Notes: a model not told the origin generated them from the sequence alone. DNA of 64,000 bases from Alphaproteobacteria bacterium (GCA_024236055.1 JACKLF010000004.1:132974-196973); one strand, 5' to 3'; counted from the stretch's first letter, positions 25,057 to 34,210 are shown. Program-made: numbers and translations.

Positions 25057-26253
25057 TTGCCCGACATGCTGATGTCCGCCCTGCCCGAAGGGCCCTTCGC
25101 CCGCCTCGCCGCGCTGCTGAACGGCATCGAAGCGGGCAAACCCGCCATCTCGCTGGCGGTGGGCGATCCCAGCGGACCGGTGCCCGCCTTTGTGCGCGAG
25201 GCGCTGGACAATGCCCTGACCAGCTTCGGCAACTATCCCGCCATCACCGGCACCGAGATCTGGCGCCAGGCGGCAGCCGGCTGGCTGAACCGGCGCTTCG
25301 AGCTGAACGGCGCCGTCGATGCCGAACACAATCTGCTGCCGCTGGCCGGCACCCGCGAGGGCCTGTTCAGCGCCCTGTTTCCCTTCATGCCGCATTCCAA
25401 GGCTGGCGCGAAACCGATCGTCGCGATGCCCAATCCCTTCTACCAGTGCTACGCCGCCGCCGCGCTGGCGGGCGGCGCCGAGCCGCTCTATGTGCCCGCG
25501 TACAAAGAGAACGGTTTTCTGCCCGACTATGCCGGCCTGCCCCAAGAGACGCTGAACCGGCTGGTTGCGGTCTATATCTGCAGCCCCTCCAATCCGGAGG
25601 GCGCGGTCGCCGATGAAGCCTATTGGCGCACGCTGTTCGCGCTGGCGGACAAGCATGATTTCCTGGTGCTGGCCGACGAATGTTATGCCGACATCTGGTT
25701 CGACACCCCGCCGGTCTCGGCGCTGACGGCGCGGCTGCGCCAGTCCGGCACCCTGTCGCGGCTTCTGTCCTTTCATTCCCTGTCCAAGCGGTCTGGCCTG
25801 CCGGGCATCCGCTCGGGCCTGGTGGCGGGCGAGGCGGCGCTGATCGCCCGCCTGCGCGCCTTCCGCAATGTGGCCGGTCCCACCGTGCCCGGTCCGCTGC
25901 TGGCGGCATCCGCTGCGCTGTGGAACGACGAAGACCATGTGGCGGCGAACCGCGCCGCCTATCAGGAGAAGATGGCGGCGGCCCAGCGCATTCTGGGTGC
26001 GCGCATGACCCGCCCCGGCGGCGGATTTTTCCTGTGGCTGGATGTGGGCAATGGCGAGGATTTCGCCCGCCGCGCCTGGGCTGAGCAGGGGGTGCGGCTG
26101 CTGCCGGGCGCCTATATGGGCAGAGACGTTTCCTCTGCCAGTGATAAAGAAAAAACCCAGGGAAACCCTGGCTTTTCTTACGTCCGGATCGCGCTCGTTA
26201 GGGATTTGTCAACCATTCTTACCGCACTCGAAAGGGTGAAGGAAATTCTCTGA
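25057..26253 (+). CDS. dapC: Class I/II aminotransferase, DapC-like
   Basis: PLP enzyme of about 398 residues, likely the N-succinyl-diaminopimelate aminotransferase of lysine/peptidoglycan synthesis; DapC in Alphaproteobacteria has this length and pattern. Visible: 'ISLAVGDPSGPVPAFVREAL', 'LAGTREGLFSALF', 'MPNPFYQCY', 'YICSPSNPEGAV', the PLP lysine Lys244 in 'HSLSKRSGLPGIRSG', and 'RPGGGFFLWLDVG'. Start is TTG 25057 or ATG 25066/25072; no site decides clearly. Followed by a perfect hairpin. Confidence 0.85.
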   Translation: MPDMLMSALPEGPFARLAALLNGIEAGKPAISLAVGDPSGPVPAFVREALDNALTSFGNYPAITGTEIWRQAAAGWLNRRFELNGAVDAEHNLLPLAGTREGLFSALFPFMPHSKAGAKPIVAMPNPFYQCYAAAALAGGAEPLYVPAYKENGFLPDYAGLPQETLNRLVAVYICSPSNPEGAVADEAYWRTLFALADKHDFLVLADECYADIWFDTPPVSALTARLRQSGTLSRLLSFHSLSKRSGLPGIRSGLVAGEAALIARLRAFRNVAGPTVPGPLLAASAALWNDEDHVAANRAAYQEKMAAAQRILGARMTRPGGGFFLWLDVGNGEDFARRAWAEQGVRLLPGAYMGRDVSSASDKEKTQGNPGFSYVRIALVRDLSTILTALERVKEIL

Positions 26254-26273
26254 ACCGCCTTCGGGCGGTTCAG
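26250..26273. terminator. Hairpin after dapC
   Basis: CTGAACCGCC, loop TTCG, then GGCGGTTCAG: a perfect 10-bp stem overlapping the dapC stop. The following T tract is weak. Confidence 0.55.
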
Positions 26274-26400
26274 CATGCTGAGGCTTTCTTCCCCCGCATG
26301 GCGCAGCCATTGGCGGGGGCAGGTGGCGCAACGGGCTCTGCCGGGTGCGGATCGAAGATCCGCGGCGGCAGGCGCGCTGCGACGGATGGGGGTTTTAGAG

Positions 26401-28842
26401 ATGGCAAATTCCAGAATGGTCGGAGGCGTCTATCATCCCCGCGCCAAGGGCGGCGCCATGCAGGATGCGCTGGCCGATGCGCGCCGCGCGCTGGCCCGGC
26501 TGGCGCGCACCGCGATGCTGGGCGGGGCGGGCCTGCTGCTGATCCTTCTGGCGCTGGCAGCCCTGGTCGCGCTGGCCACCTATTCCTCGCAGGACCCCAG
26601 CCTGAACAACGCCACGCTGCGCCCCGCCGAAAACCTGATGGGCCCCTATGGCGCGGTCGCCGCCGACCTGCTGTTGCAGATTTTCGGCCTGGCGTCGCTG
26701 GCTTTCCTGGCGCCGCTGTTCGTGTGGGGCACCCGCGCGCTTTTGGGCAGCCATCTGAAATACGCCATGTGGCGGCTGGTGGCCTGGCCGCTGGGCACCT
26801 TCATGGTTGCCGCCGGTCTTGGCCTGTTGCCGCCGCCCGCCAGCCTGCCCGCGGGCGCCGGCGGCATGATCGGCATTGCCGTCACCGGACTTTCCAACCA
26901 CGCCGCGACGGCCTGGCATGCCGCCTGGGCCGCCTGGGCGATGCCGCTGGGCCTGTTCCTGGTCGGCCTGCCGCTGGCCTTCCTGGCGACGGGTCTGCGC
27001 TTTGCGCCCATCGCGCGCGGGCTGGGCAATGTTCCGGCCGCCGGGCTGTGGCTGTATGGCCTGCTGCGCCGTCCCCTGAGCGCGCAGGAGGATGACGAGG
27101 ACTATGACGACGAAGAGTATGAGTATGAAGACGACGATGAGGATTACGAGGAAGAGGAAGACGAGGAGGACGATGACGACGCCCCCGGTTCCTTCCGCCC
27201 CGAACCTATCGCCGCCACCCGCCTGAAGGAACGCCAGGCCGAACGCGCCAAGAGCCGCATCAAGCGCGGCACCGTGAAGGCCACGCCCAAGCGCGCGGGC
27301 CGCCAGGCGGCGCTGAACCTGGCCAGCGGCGAATATCAGTTGCCCGCGCTGGGGCTTCTGACCGACCCACCGCCGTCCAAGGAAAACCACACCCTCAGCG
27401 ACGACGCGCTGGAGGAAAATGCCCGCATGCTGGAAGCGGTGCTGGCCGATTTCGGCATCAAGGGCCGCATCCATGCCGTGCGCCCCGGCCCGGTGGTGAC
27501 GCTGTATGAATTCGAACCCGCAGCGGGCGTCAAATCCAGCCGCGTGATCAGCCTGGCCGATGACGTCGCCCGCTCGATGAGCGCGGTCGCCGCGCGCATC
27601 GCCACCATCGCGGGGCGCAACGTGATCGGCATCGAACTGCCCAACCAGTATCGCGAGACGGTCTATCTGCGCGACATGTTCGCCTCTGCCGACTATGAAA
27701 AGGCGCGCGCGCCTTTGTCGCTGGCGTTGGGCAAGACCATCGGCGGCGAGCCGGTGATGGCCGACCTGGCCAAGATGCCCCACCTTCTGGTGGCCGGCAC
27801 CACCGGTTCGGGCAAGTCGGTGGGCCTGAACACCATGATCCTGTCGCTGCTCTACCGGCTGACACCCGAACAGTGCCGCCTGATCATGATCGATCCCAAG
27901 ATGCTGGAACTGTCGGTCTATGACGGCATTCCGCACCTTCTGTCGCCGGTGGTGACCGATCCCAAGAAAGCGGTCGTGGCGCTGAAATGGGCGGTGCGCG
28001 AGATGGAAGACCGCTACCGCAAGATGTCCAAGATGGGCGTGCGCGGGGTGGAAGCCTTCAACGACCGCGTCGCCAAGGCCAAGACCAAGGGCGAGACGCT
28101 CAAGCGCACGGTGCAGACCGGCTTCGACCGCGAAACCGGCAAGCCCATCTATGAAGACGAAACCCTCGAATTCGAGGCCATGCCCTATATCGTGGTTGTG
28201 GTCGACGAAATGGCCGACCTGATGATGGTGTCGGGCAAGGAAATCGAAGGCGCGATCCAGCGCCTGGCCCAGATGGCGCGCGCCGCCGGCATCCACCTGA
28301 TCGCCGCGACCCAGCGCCCGTCGGTGGACGTGATCACCGGCACCATCAAGGCCAACTTCCCCACCCGCATCTCCTTTCAGGTCACCAGCAAGATCGACAG
28401 CCGCACCATCCTGGGCGAACAGGGCGCCGAACAGCTTCTGGGCCAGGGCGACATGCTCTACATGGCCGCGGGCGGGCGCATCCGCCGCGTGCACGGGCCC
28501 TTCGTCTCGGACCATGAGGTCGAGGATGTGGTCAACTTCCTCAAGTCGCAGGGCGTGCCCGAATATCTGGACGCGGTGACCGAGGAGCCGGAAGACGGCG
28601 GCGACGATCCCTACGGCATCATGGGCGGCAACAGCCAGCCCGGCGACGACCTGTACGACAAGGCGCTGGCCGTGGTGGCGCGCGACCGTAAGGCCTCCAC
28701 CAGCTATATCCAGCGCCGGCTTCAGATCGGCTACAACCGCGCCGCCACCCTGATCGAGCGGATGGAAGAGGAAGGCGTGGTCAGCGGCCCCAACCATAAG
28801 GGCGTGCGCGAAGTCCTGCTGCCTGAACATCGCGAACGGTAG
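26401..28842 (+). CDS. ftsK: DNA translocase FtsK
   Basis: 813-residue septal DNA pump. N-terminus with four membrane helices (about 40-200), then a linker with an extreme acidic block at about residues 230-262 (Asp/Glu/Tyr only), the FtsK motor with Walker A 'AGTTGSGKSVGLN' (about 463-475), Walker B 'VVVVDEMADLMM', 'ATQRPSVDVITGTIKANFPT', and the C-terminal gamma winged helix 'STSYIQRRLQIGYNRAATLI' that reads KOPS sites. Start MANSRMVGGVYHPRA at 26401. Short for FtsK because the linker is compact. Ends at a bidirectional terminator. Confidence 0.97.
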   Translation: MANSRMVGGVYHPRAKGGAMQDALADARRALARLARTAMLGGAGLLLILLALAALVALATYSSQDPSLNNATLRPAENLMGPYGAVAADLLLQIFGLASLAFLAPLFVWGTRALLGSHLKYAMWRLVAWPLGTFMVAAGLGLLPPPASLPAGAGGMIGIAVTGLSNHAATAWHAAWAAWAMPLGLFLVGLPLAFLATGLRFAPIARGLGNVPAAGLWLYGLLRRPLSAQEDDEDYDDEEYEYEDDDEDYEEEEDEEDDDDAPGSFRPEPIAATRLKERQAERAKSRIKRGTVKATPKRAGRQAALNLASGEYQLPALGLLTDPPPSKENHTLSDDALEENARMLEAVLADFGIKGRIHAVRPGPVVTLYEFEPAAGVKSSRVISLADDVARSMSAVAARIATIAGRNVIGIELPNQYRETVYLRDMFASADYEKARAPLSLALGKTIGGEPVMADLAKMPHLLVAGTTGSGKSVGLNTMILSLLYRLTPEQCRLIMIDPKMLELSVYDGIPHLLSPVVTDPKKAVVALKWAVREMEDRYRKMSKMGVRGVEAFNDRVAKAKTKGETLKRTVQTGFDRETGKPIYEDETLEFEAMPYIVVVVDEMADLMMVSGKEIEGAIQRLAQMARAAGIHLIAATQRPSVDVITGTIKANFPTRISFQVTSKIDSRTILGEQGAEQLLGQGDMLYMAAGGRIRRVHGPFVSDHEVEDVVNFLKSQGVPEYLDAVTEEPEDGGDDPYGIMGGNSQPGDDLYDKALAVVARDRKASTSYIQRRLQIGYNRAATLIERMEEEGVVSGPNHKGVREVLLPEHRER

Positions 28843-28862
28843 AAGCCCGTTTCGCGCAAAGA

Positions 28863-28896
28863 AAAGCCCGGCTTTCACAAGCCGGGCTTTCGCTTT
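28863..28896. terminator. Bidirectional terminator between ftsK and the lectin-like gene
   Basis: AAAGCCCGGCTT, loop TCAC, then AAGCCGGGCTTT, with T-rich tracts on either strand. Confidence 0.9.
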
Positions 28897-28910
28897 TCAA
28901 GAGCCTGCCT

Positions 28911-29594
28911 TCAGTCCGCCGCGAAGCAGTAAAGCTGGCCCGCGCCGCCCGTGGCGACAAGATCGGGCTGGCTGCAGGAACGCGACATGTGCGCCGAATT
29001 CCAGGATGTGTAGTTGCGGTTGGCGTTGGGACCGCGGCCGTCGAAATGGCCCAGCATCGCGGAACCGTCGCTGTTGCTCGTCCAGTTCTTGCAGGTGGTG
29101 TCGCCACCGGTGGCCAGGTAGCGCCCGGCACTGTCGGAGCCGGTGAGAATGTCGTGCATGTTGGGCTTGTCGCCCATGCCGTTGTTGGTGGTGCCCTTTT
29201 CGGTCAGCAGAAGATCCTTGGTCAGGGTCCTGGAATGCAGGTCGTCCACATTGCTGGCCACCAGTTCGCCCTTGGCGTTGTACCAGGGGCCGGCGCCGAT
29301 GCGATCGCGCGCATCCACCGGCGCCTGGGCGGGCTGACCATTGGCCGCCGCCACGGCAGTGGCGCTGAGATAGGCGCGCCACTGGGTCTTTGCCGAACCC
29401 GCCGCCTTTGCCAGCGAGGTGCAATAGGCATCGGCGCCCGCCAGGCCGCCGTAGTTGGCGCCGTCGCCCTTGGGGGCGCTGGTGATGAAGAAGCTCATCG
29501 TGTTGGCCGCTTGGGCATGCACCGCGACCGCGGCGCCGCAAATTCCGGCCACGGCCCCGGCCATCAGCAGGGACCGCAAAACCATCCGTGTCAT
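28911..29594 (-). CDS. Secreted DUF1554/C-type-lectin-like protein
   Basis: 227 residues with a signal peptide (about 1-32) and a GGGGAGG site just before the ATG at 29594. The mature part has the DUF1554-like pattern: 'NYGGLAGADAYCTSLAKAAG', 'QWRAYLSATAVAAA', 'RIGAGPWYNAKGELVASNVD', then 'TTCKNWTSNSDGSAMLGHFD' and two more cysteines ('SRSCSQP', 'LYCFAAD'). The spacing of Cys and Trp fits a C-type-lectin-like fold. The ligand is unknown. Confidence 0.72.
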   Translation of the reverse strand: MTRMVLRSLLMAGAVAGICGAAVAVHAQAANTMSFFITSAPKGDGANYGGLAGADAYCTSLAKAAGSAKTQWRAYLSATAVAAANGQPAQAPVDARDRIGAGPWYNAKGELVASNVDDLHSRTLTKDLLLTEKGTTNNGMGDKPNMHDILTGSDSAGRYLATGGDTTCKNWTSNSDGSAMLGHFDGRGPNANRNYTSWNSAHMSRSCSQPDLVATGGAGQLYCFAAD

Positions 29595-29714
29595 GAAAAC
29601 CTCCCCGAGAATTATGAACGGGATGTAATGTGGTGGCCGATAAAGGCAATTTGCGGGCACCCTGCCGGAATGCCGGAATTCGCGCTAAACCGGGCCAGAA
29701 CAGAGGAGGCCGTC

Positions 29715-30314
29715 ATGGCGTCGTACATCGACAGATCGCTGGGCAGCGGCGAAACCGTGATCGTGCGGGCCCATTTTCACTGGCTCTACAGCCTGGGCGC
29801 GTGGTCGTGGCTGGCGGTTCCCCTGATCGGGCTGGCGGCGTCGGTGATCTATGCGCGCCAGGATGCGGCCAACCAGTCACTTGGCGAGTCGCTGGCCATC
29901 GCCTGCCTGGTTCTGCTGCTGGTGGGCCTTTGGATGTTCCTGAAACTGATGATCCGCAAATGGACCACCGAGCTGGGCGTCACCAGCCACCGCTTTGTCG
30001 AAAAGCACGGACTGATCGCCATGGACACCAACGAGATCGCGCTGCCCAACATCGAGGGCGTGAAAGTGCGCCAGAGCCTGGCCGGGCGCATCTTCAACTA
30101 CGGAACCGTCCGCATCGAGGGAACCGGCGTGGATTCCGTCACCACGCCGCAGATTGCCGACCCCGTCGGCTTCGTGCGCGCCATCCAGACCGCCAAGGAA
30201 CATATCGCCGGCCTGACCGCCACGCCGCGCCCCGAGGCTTATGCGCCCGCCGCGCCGGTCACGCCAGAGGCGTTGCCGCCGCTGGAGGTCCTGCCGCCAG
30301 AGCGGATGGACTGA
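29715..30314 (+). CDS. PH-domain (bPH2, YdbS-like) membrane protein
   Basis: 199 residues. Two membrane helices (about 28-47 and 58-80) are followed by a bacterial PH domain: 'KWTTELGVTSHRFVEKHGLI', 'DTNEIALPNIEGVKVRQSLA', 'FNYGTVRIEGTGVD'. The C-terminal 30 residues are Pro/Ala-rich. The family is of unknown function and envelope-associated. AGAGGAGG lies just before the ATG at 29715. Convergent with the histidine kinase gene. Confidence 0.85.
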   Translation: MASYIDRSLGSGETVIVRAHFHWLYSLGAWSWLAVPLIGLAASVIYARQDAANQSLGESLAIACLVLLLVGLWMFLKLMIRKWTTELGVTSHRFVEKHGLIAMDTNEIALPNIEGVKVRQSLAGRIFNYGTVRIEGTGVDSVTTPQIADPVGFVRAIQTAKEHIAGLTATPRPEAYAPAAPVTPEALPPLEVLPPERMD

Positions 30315-30322
30315 AGAAAAGC

Positions 30323-32182
30323 CTAGACCGCTTCCAGCAGTTCGGCGCGCGCCGCGCGCGGGAAGGTGACGGTGATGGCGGTGCCGCGGCCGCGCGCACT
30401 GTCGACGGCAATCTTCGCGTCGTGCAGGTCGGCCAGCGCCCGGGTCAGCGGCAGGCCCAGGCCGGTGCCCTCGTAGCGCCGCTCCAGCCGGTTATCGACC
30501 TGGGCAAAGGGCTGGAAGGCGACGTCGACATCCTCCGGGTCCATGCCGATGCCGGTATCGGCAACCGTGACCGCAATGGCGTCGGGCCCGGCGCTGGCGG
30601 TGATGGAAACGGTGCCGCCGGGCTCGGTGAACTTGATGGCGTTGGACAGAAGGTTCAGGAATATCTGGCGCAGCTTGGCGGCATCGGCGTTCAGGCCCAG
30701 ATCGCCCTGCATCGCACCCACCTCCAGCGTCAGTTGCGCCTCGGTGCACTGCTCGCGCACCATCGCCACGCAGTCATCCACGACATCGCGCATGTCGATG
30801 TCGTCCAGCGCCAGGCTCATCTTGCCCGCCTCGCTCTTGGACAGGTCCAGCACGTCGTTGATCACCGCCAGCAGATGGCGGCCGCTGCGCAGAATGTCCT
30901 GGGAATAGTCGAGATAGCGTTCATTGCCCAGATTGCCGAAGAACTGGCCGGAGATGATCTCGGAAAAGCCGATGATGGCGTTCAGCGGCGTCCGCAGCTC
31001 ATGGCTCATATTGGCCAGGAAGCGCGTCTTGGAGGCGTTGGCGGCATCGGCCTCGCGCTTGGCCTGGCGCAGATGCTCCTCGCGCTCCTTGATGGGGGTG
31101 AAGTCGGACAGGAAGATGATCGAGCCGCCCTCGCTGGTCGCGCTGACCGCCATGCGCAGCCAGCGCCCGTCGGCCAGTTCCAGTTCGGCATGACCGGACG
31201 AATCCATGTCGTGACTGGGCGCCTGGGTCGCGGCCAGCTGGTCCTGGATCAGCCCCAGGGCGGCATCGAAGGTCACGCCGGGCACCAGCCGGTCGCGGAT
31301 GGCGGGGAAGAAATTGCGCAAGGTGGAATTGGCCATCACCACGCGCCCATCCGCGGCCACCAGCATCACGCCTTCGCGGCTGGTTTCCAGCGCGTCCACC
31401 AGGCGGTTCTCGGCCGAGCGGCGCAGCGCCTTTTCGCGCCCCATCATCTGGCGGATATTGTCCTGCATCACCGTCATGGACTTGAGCAGCATGCCGGTCT
31501 CGTCGGCGCCGCCGGCAGGGATCGGGGTCTGCATCTCGCCCGCCGCGATGCGGTCGGCGACCCGCGCGGCCGCCGACAGCGGGCGCACGATGCGGTTGCG
31601 CAGATAGAAGGTGATCGCGCCCGCCATCAGCAGCGCCAGGATGGTCACAGCGATGCTGGCATACTTGTAGCGTTCGATATTGGTGACGGCGACGCGCCGG
31701 CCGATGAAGCTGTGGTCGGTGTTCAGTTCGATCAGCATGTCGAACTTTCCGTCGATCTGCCGGTCCAGCCGCTCCAGCACCGCGACCTGGTTCTTGGCGC
31801 GGGCGGCGCGCCAGTGCGCGAACAGGGGGCGGATATCGGCGATGATCTTCTGTTCGTCAGCGGCCAGGCTGCGCTCGGCCGCCACATCCAGGTCGGCAGC
31901 GAACGTGTCGGCCAGTTCGTCGATCTCCTCGGCGATGGCGGCCCGCGCGGCCGGGCCGGCATGTTCGAAGCGCTGCTCGGCAAGCTGCATTTCGGTGAAA
32001 TCGGTATGGGCGGCACGGGCGAAGGAAATCGCCATCAGCGGGCCGTCGAAGGTGGTCACGGCGATCTTGCCCGCCATGGACAGCACGCCATAGCCGGCCA
32101 GCCCCGTGGCCCCGATGATCAGGCTCATGGCGACGAAGGCCGCGAAGATCTTCGCGCCGATGGATGTGCCTGTCAGTCTCAT
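30323..32182 (-). CDS. Sensor histidine kinase with four-helix periplasmic sensor
   Basis: 619 residues: membrane helix 1 (about 12-35), a helical periplasmic domain (about 40-170) resembling four-helix-bundle sensors, helix 2 (about 175-193), HAMP (about 195-247), PAS (about 258-365), HisKA with His394 in 'NMSHELRTPLNAIIGF', and HATPase_c ('IFLNLLSNAIKFTEPGG', 'VADTGIGMDPED', 'YEGTGLGLPLTRAL'). No receiver domain and no adjacent response regulator gene. It lies about 97 bases downstream of the cupredoxin gene on the same strand, so it may belong to the globin operon, with TTAA-N6-TTAA in the gap (32244-32257). Confidence 0.93.
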   Translation of the reverse strand: MRLTGTSIGAKIFAAFVAMSLIIGATGLAGYGVLSMAGKIAVTTFDGPLMAISFARAAHTDFTEMQLAEQRFEHAGPAARAAIAEEIDELADTFAADLDVAAERSLAADEQKIIADIRPLFAHWRAARAKNQVAVLERLDRQIDGKFDMLIELNTDHSFIGRRVAVTNIERYKYASIAVTILALLMAGAITFYLRNRIVRPLSAAARVADRIAAGEMQTPIPAGGADETGMLLKSMTVMQDNIRQMMGREKALRRSAENRLVDALETSREGVMLVAADGRVVMANSTLRNFFPAIRDRLVPGVTFDAALGLIQDQLAATQAPSHDMDSSGHAELELADGRWLRMAVSATSEGGSIIFLSDFTPIKEREEHLRQAKREADAANASKTRFLANMSHELRTPLNAIIGFSEIISGQFFGNLGNERYLDYSQDILRSGRHLLAVINDVLDLSKSEAGKMSLALDDIDMRDVVDDCVAMVREQCTEAQLTLEVGAMQGDLGLNADAAKLRQIFLNLLSNAIKFTEPGGTVSITASAGPDAIAVTVADTGIGMDPEDVDVAFQPFAQVDNRLERRYEGTGLGLPLTRALADLHDAKIAVDSARGRGTAITVTFPRAARAELLEAV

Positions 32183-32278
32183 TCCCCGATCCGTGCGGGG
32201 GGCAGACCCCGCAGCATGACCAAGACATTGAACCGCAAGGGGTTTAATTGGCCTTAAGGACGCGGGAGCCCGCGACCG

Positions 32279-32593
32279 TTAGCGCACATTCACCGTCAGG
32301 CGCATCTTGGGATGAATGTGGCAGCGCACCTGGAAGGTGCCGCTTTCGGTAAAGGTTTCGGTAATCAGTTCGCCCGGGGCTTTCTCGTCGGAATCGAAGG
32401 AAAAGCTGTCGGAATCGACATAGATCTGGTGGATGAACTCGTCCTCGTTGGTGAAGGTCAGGCTTTCGCCGCGGTTGATCGTGACCTCGCCCGGATGAAA
32501 GCGGCGGCCTTTCTGGACGATGGTATGGGCCGGATCGGCGGCGAAGGCGGCCATCGGCGCCAGCATCAGGATCGCAAGCGGGAGCTTTTTCAT
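32279..32593 (-). CDS. Exported cupredoxin (plastocyanin/azurin-like)
   Basis: 104 residues with a signal peptide (about 1-19, 'MAAFAAD'). All four type-1 copper ligands are in place: His55 ('FIHQIYVD'), Cys91 and His94 ('CHIHPKM') and Met97, with the last strand 'LTVNV'. It is predicted to be a small periplasmic electron carrier. Its start overlaps the stop of the truncated hemoglobin gene by four bases, so the two are translationally coupled and probably work together. Confidence 0.9.
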   Translation of the reverse strand: MKKLPLAILMLAPMAAFAADPAHTIVQKGRRFHPGEVTINRGESLTFTNEDEFIHQIYVDSDSFSFDSDEKAPGELITETFTESGTFQVRCHIHPKMRLTVNVR

Positions 32594-33018
32594 TTCGTCA
32601 CCACCTGTCGCTGGTAGGGCGCCAACCGGGCCAGAAGCCGGTTCTGCACCGAAAAGGGAATGCCCTGGTCGTCCATCGCCTTCTGCATGTCCTCGACCAG
32701 CGCGTTGAAGTCGACATTGGTCAGGTGCATGCCCTGGTGAACCACCTTCATGTCGTGGTTGGTGTATTTGCAGGGACCGCCGGCGGTCTGGCAGAAGAAG
32801 ATCACCAGCTGCTCTTTCAGGCGGTCGATATTGGTCTCGTCGAACTGGTGCATGATGCGTGGATTTTCCAGGTGATAGGCCATCTCCACGTCGACGAACT
32901 TCTTGATCCCGTCCAGCCCGCCCAGGTCGCGGTAAAGCGAATCGTCCGCCAGGGCCGGCGTGGCGAAGAACAGGCATGCGGCGGCGAAAATGGCTTTCCG
33001 CGCGGTTTTCTTGATCAT
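32590..33018 (-). CDS. Exported group 1 truncated hemoglobin
   Basis: 142 residues. Unlike most truncated globins it has a signal peptide (MIKKTARKAIFAAACLFFAT, then 'PALA'). The globin pattern is clear: 'SLYRDLGGLDGIKKFVD', 'NPRIMHQFDETNIDRLKEQL', 'GGPCKYTNHDM' and proximal-His region 'KVVHQGMHLTNVDFNALVED' (His94). Cys76 and Cys83 bracket the E-F turn and could form a disulfide in the periplasm. Ligand (O2, NO or nitrite chemistry) is unknown. It sits between a DUF3034 outer-membrane gene and a cupredoxin gene. Confidence 0.9.
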   Translation of the reverse strand: MIKKTARKAIFAAACLFFATPALADDSLYRDLGGLDGIKKFVDVEMAYHLENPRIMHQFDETNIDRLKEQLVIFFCQTAGGPCKYTNHDMKVVHQGMHLTNVDFNALVEDMQKAMDDQGIPFSVQNRLLARLAPYQRQVVTK

Positions 33019-33028
33019 CCTGAAGTCC

Positions 33029-33910
33029 TCACAGGCCGGTCTGCACGGACAGATAGGCGCCGTGCTGGTTGTTGCGGATCACGATATTGCCCATGTCGGC
33101 ATAGGCCAGGGTGACGGACAGGTTCTTGTTCACGAACCAGGCCGCGAACAGATCCCAGGCGTCGCCCTCATGGGCAATTTTCAGATTGCTGGGCTTGGTG
33201 CGCAGTTCGGCGCCGACGGCGAAGTTGCGGCTGATCAGATAGGCGGCCGAGCCTTCGAACTGGGTCGAGTAATCGCCATGCTTGTCGCCGCCAAAGCCCA
33301 GGATGCCCAACTGGTTGGCCCGGGTCTCGCGCACGGTGGCGTTGACCAGAAGGCTCTGCGCCAGGAACAGCTTGCTGGCGGCCAGGTAGAAATCGGTGCC
33401 GACCGAACCCTTGCCGCCGACCGCGGCGATGATCGCGCCCCGATCGTTTTCCTTGTGCTGCAGGCCGATGGACAACTGGGGCAGCCAGCTGTCCTGGTCA
33501 TAGACCGCATTGCCGATCAGCTTCAGCTTTGCGCCATAGATGTTCTGGTGAAAGACAAAACCCTTGCCCAGGCCCAGCGCCGCGCCCACGCCCTGGGTGT
33601 CGAAACTCTGCCAGGCATAGGACAGCTCGACCCGGTCAAACAGGCCGACCGCGGCACCCATCGAATCCAGCCGGTAATCGGGCAGCGCCACGCCGGTATA
33701 GTGGATGTTGGCGCCCACCCCGTTGCGGGTGCCATAGCCGGTGATCAGCGCCCAGCTTGCCAGGCCGCCGCCGCCGGCGCCTTCCACCTGGCTGACGCCG
33801 CTGGTGGCCAAGAGCTTGCCGGAATCGAAAATCTCAGGAAGTTCCCCGGCCACAGCCGGGCTTGATACGGCGCCCGCCACAAATGCGAGCCCCAGAAAGA
33901 CCAGACGCAT
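33029..33910 (-). CDS. DUF3034-family outer-membrane protein
   Basis: 293 residues with a signal peptide (about 1-21) and the DUF3034 start 'GKLLATSGVSQVEGAGGGGL' plus 'DRVELSYAWQSFDTQGVGAA'. Alternating amphipathic strands through to the final 'VIRNNQHGAYLSVQTGL', which ends in an aliphatic residue, suggest a beta barrel of about 12-14 strands. Its role is unknown; a substrate or metal pore for the periplasmic globin/cupredoxin pair is an inference. It heads the leftward cluster, ten bases before the globin gene. Confidence 0.85.
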   Translation of the reverse strand: MRLVFLGLAFVAGAVSSPAVAGELPEIFDSGKLLATSGVSQVEGAGGGGLASWALITGYGTRNGVGANIHYTGVALPDYRLDSMGAAVGLFDRVELSYAWQSFDTQGVGAALGLGKGFVFHQNIYGAKLKLIGNAVYDQDSWLPQLSIGLQHKENDRGAIIAAVGGKGSVGTDFYLAASKLFLAQSLLVNATVRETRANQLGILGFGGDKHGDYSTQFEGSAAYLISRNFAVGAELRTKPSNLKIAHEGDAWDLFAAWFVNKNLSVTLAYADMGNIVIRNNQHGAYLSVQTGL

Positions 33911-34127
33911 GCTTACGTTCCCCGAAACGCAGAGGCAGTGCTAGCGCGGGCATGGTTAAGACGGCCTGAACCCTCCCCTGATCAGGCCAGGTTCCCGGCG
34001 GGGTCCCGGCACAGGCCCGATGGCCCTGAAAGCAGCACGGAAAGCCTGGATTTTGGGGCCCCGGAGCAGGGGTGGACAGGAACCGCGCAAAGGCCTATAC
34101 CCCCGCTCCCTTCACCGGGGCGCATGA

Positions 34128-34204
<77 letters not shown>

Positions 34205-34210
34205 TTGAAA

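Noticed and set aside
26395..28878. 827-codon open frame opposite ftsK
   Set aside because: Complement of an unmistakable FtsK motor; low-complexity His/Gln/Gly composition.
29630..32257. 875-codon plus-strand frame over the PH-domain and kinase genes
   Set aside because: Conflicts with two well-supported genes and shows no domain; a frame shadow.
32244..32257. TTAA-TTGGCC-TTAA before the histidine kinase as a CtrA box
   Set aside because: Spacer is six, not seven; binding on the consensus spacing is not supported.
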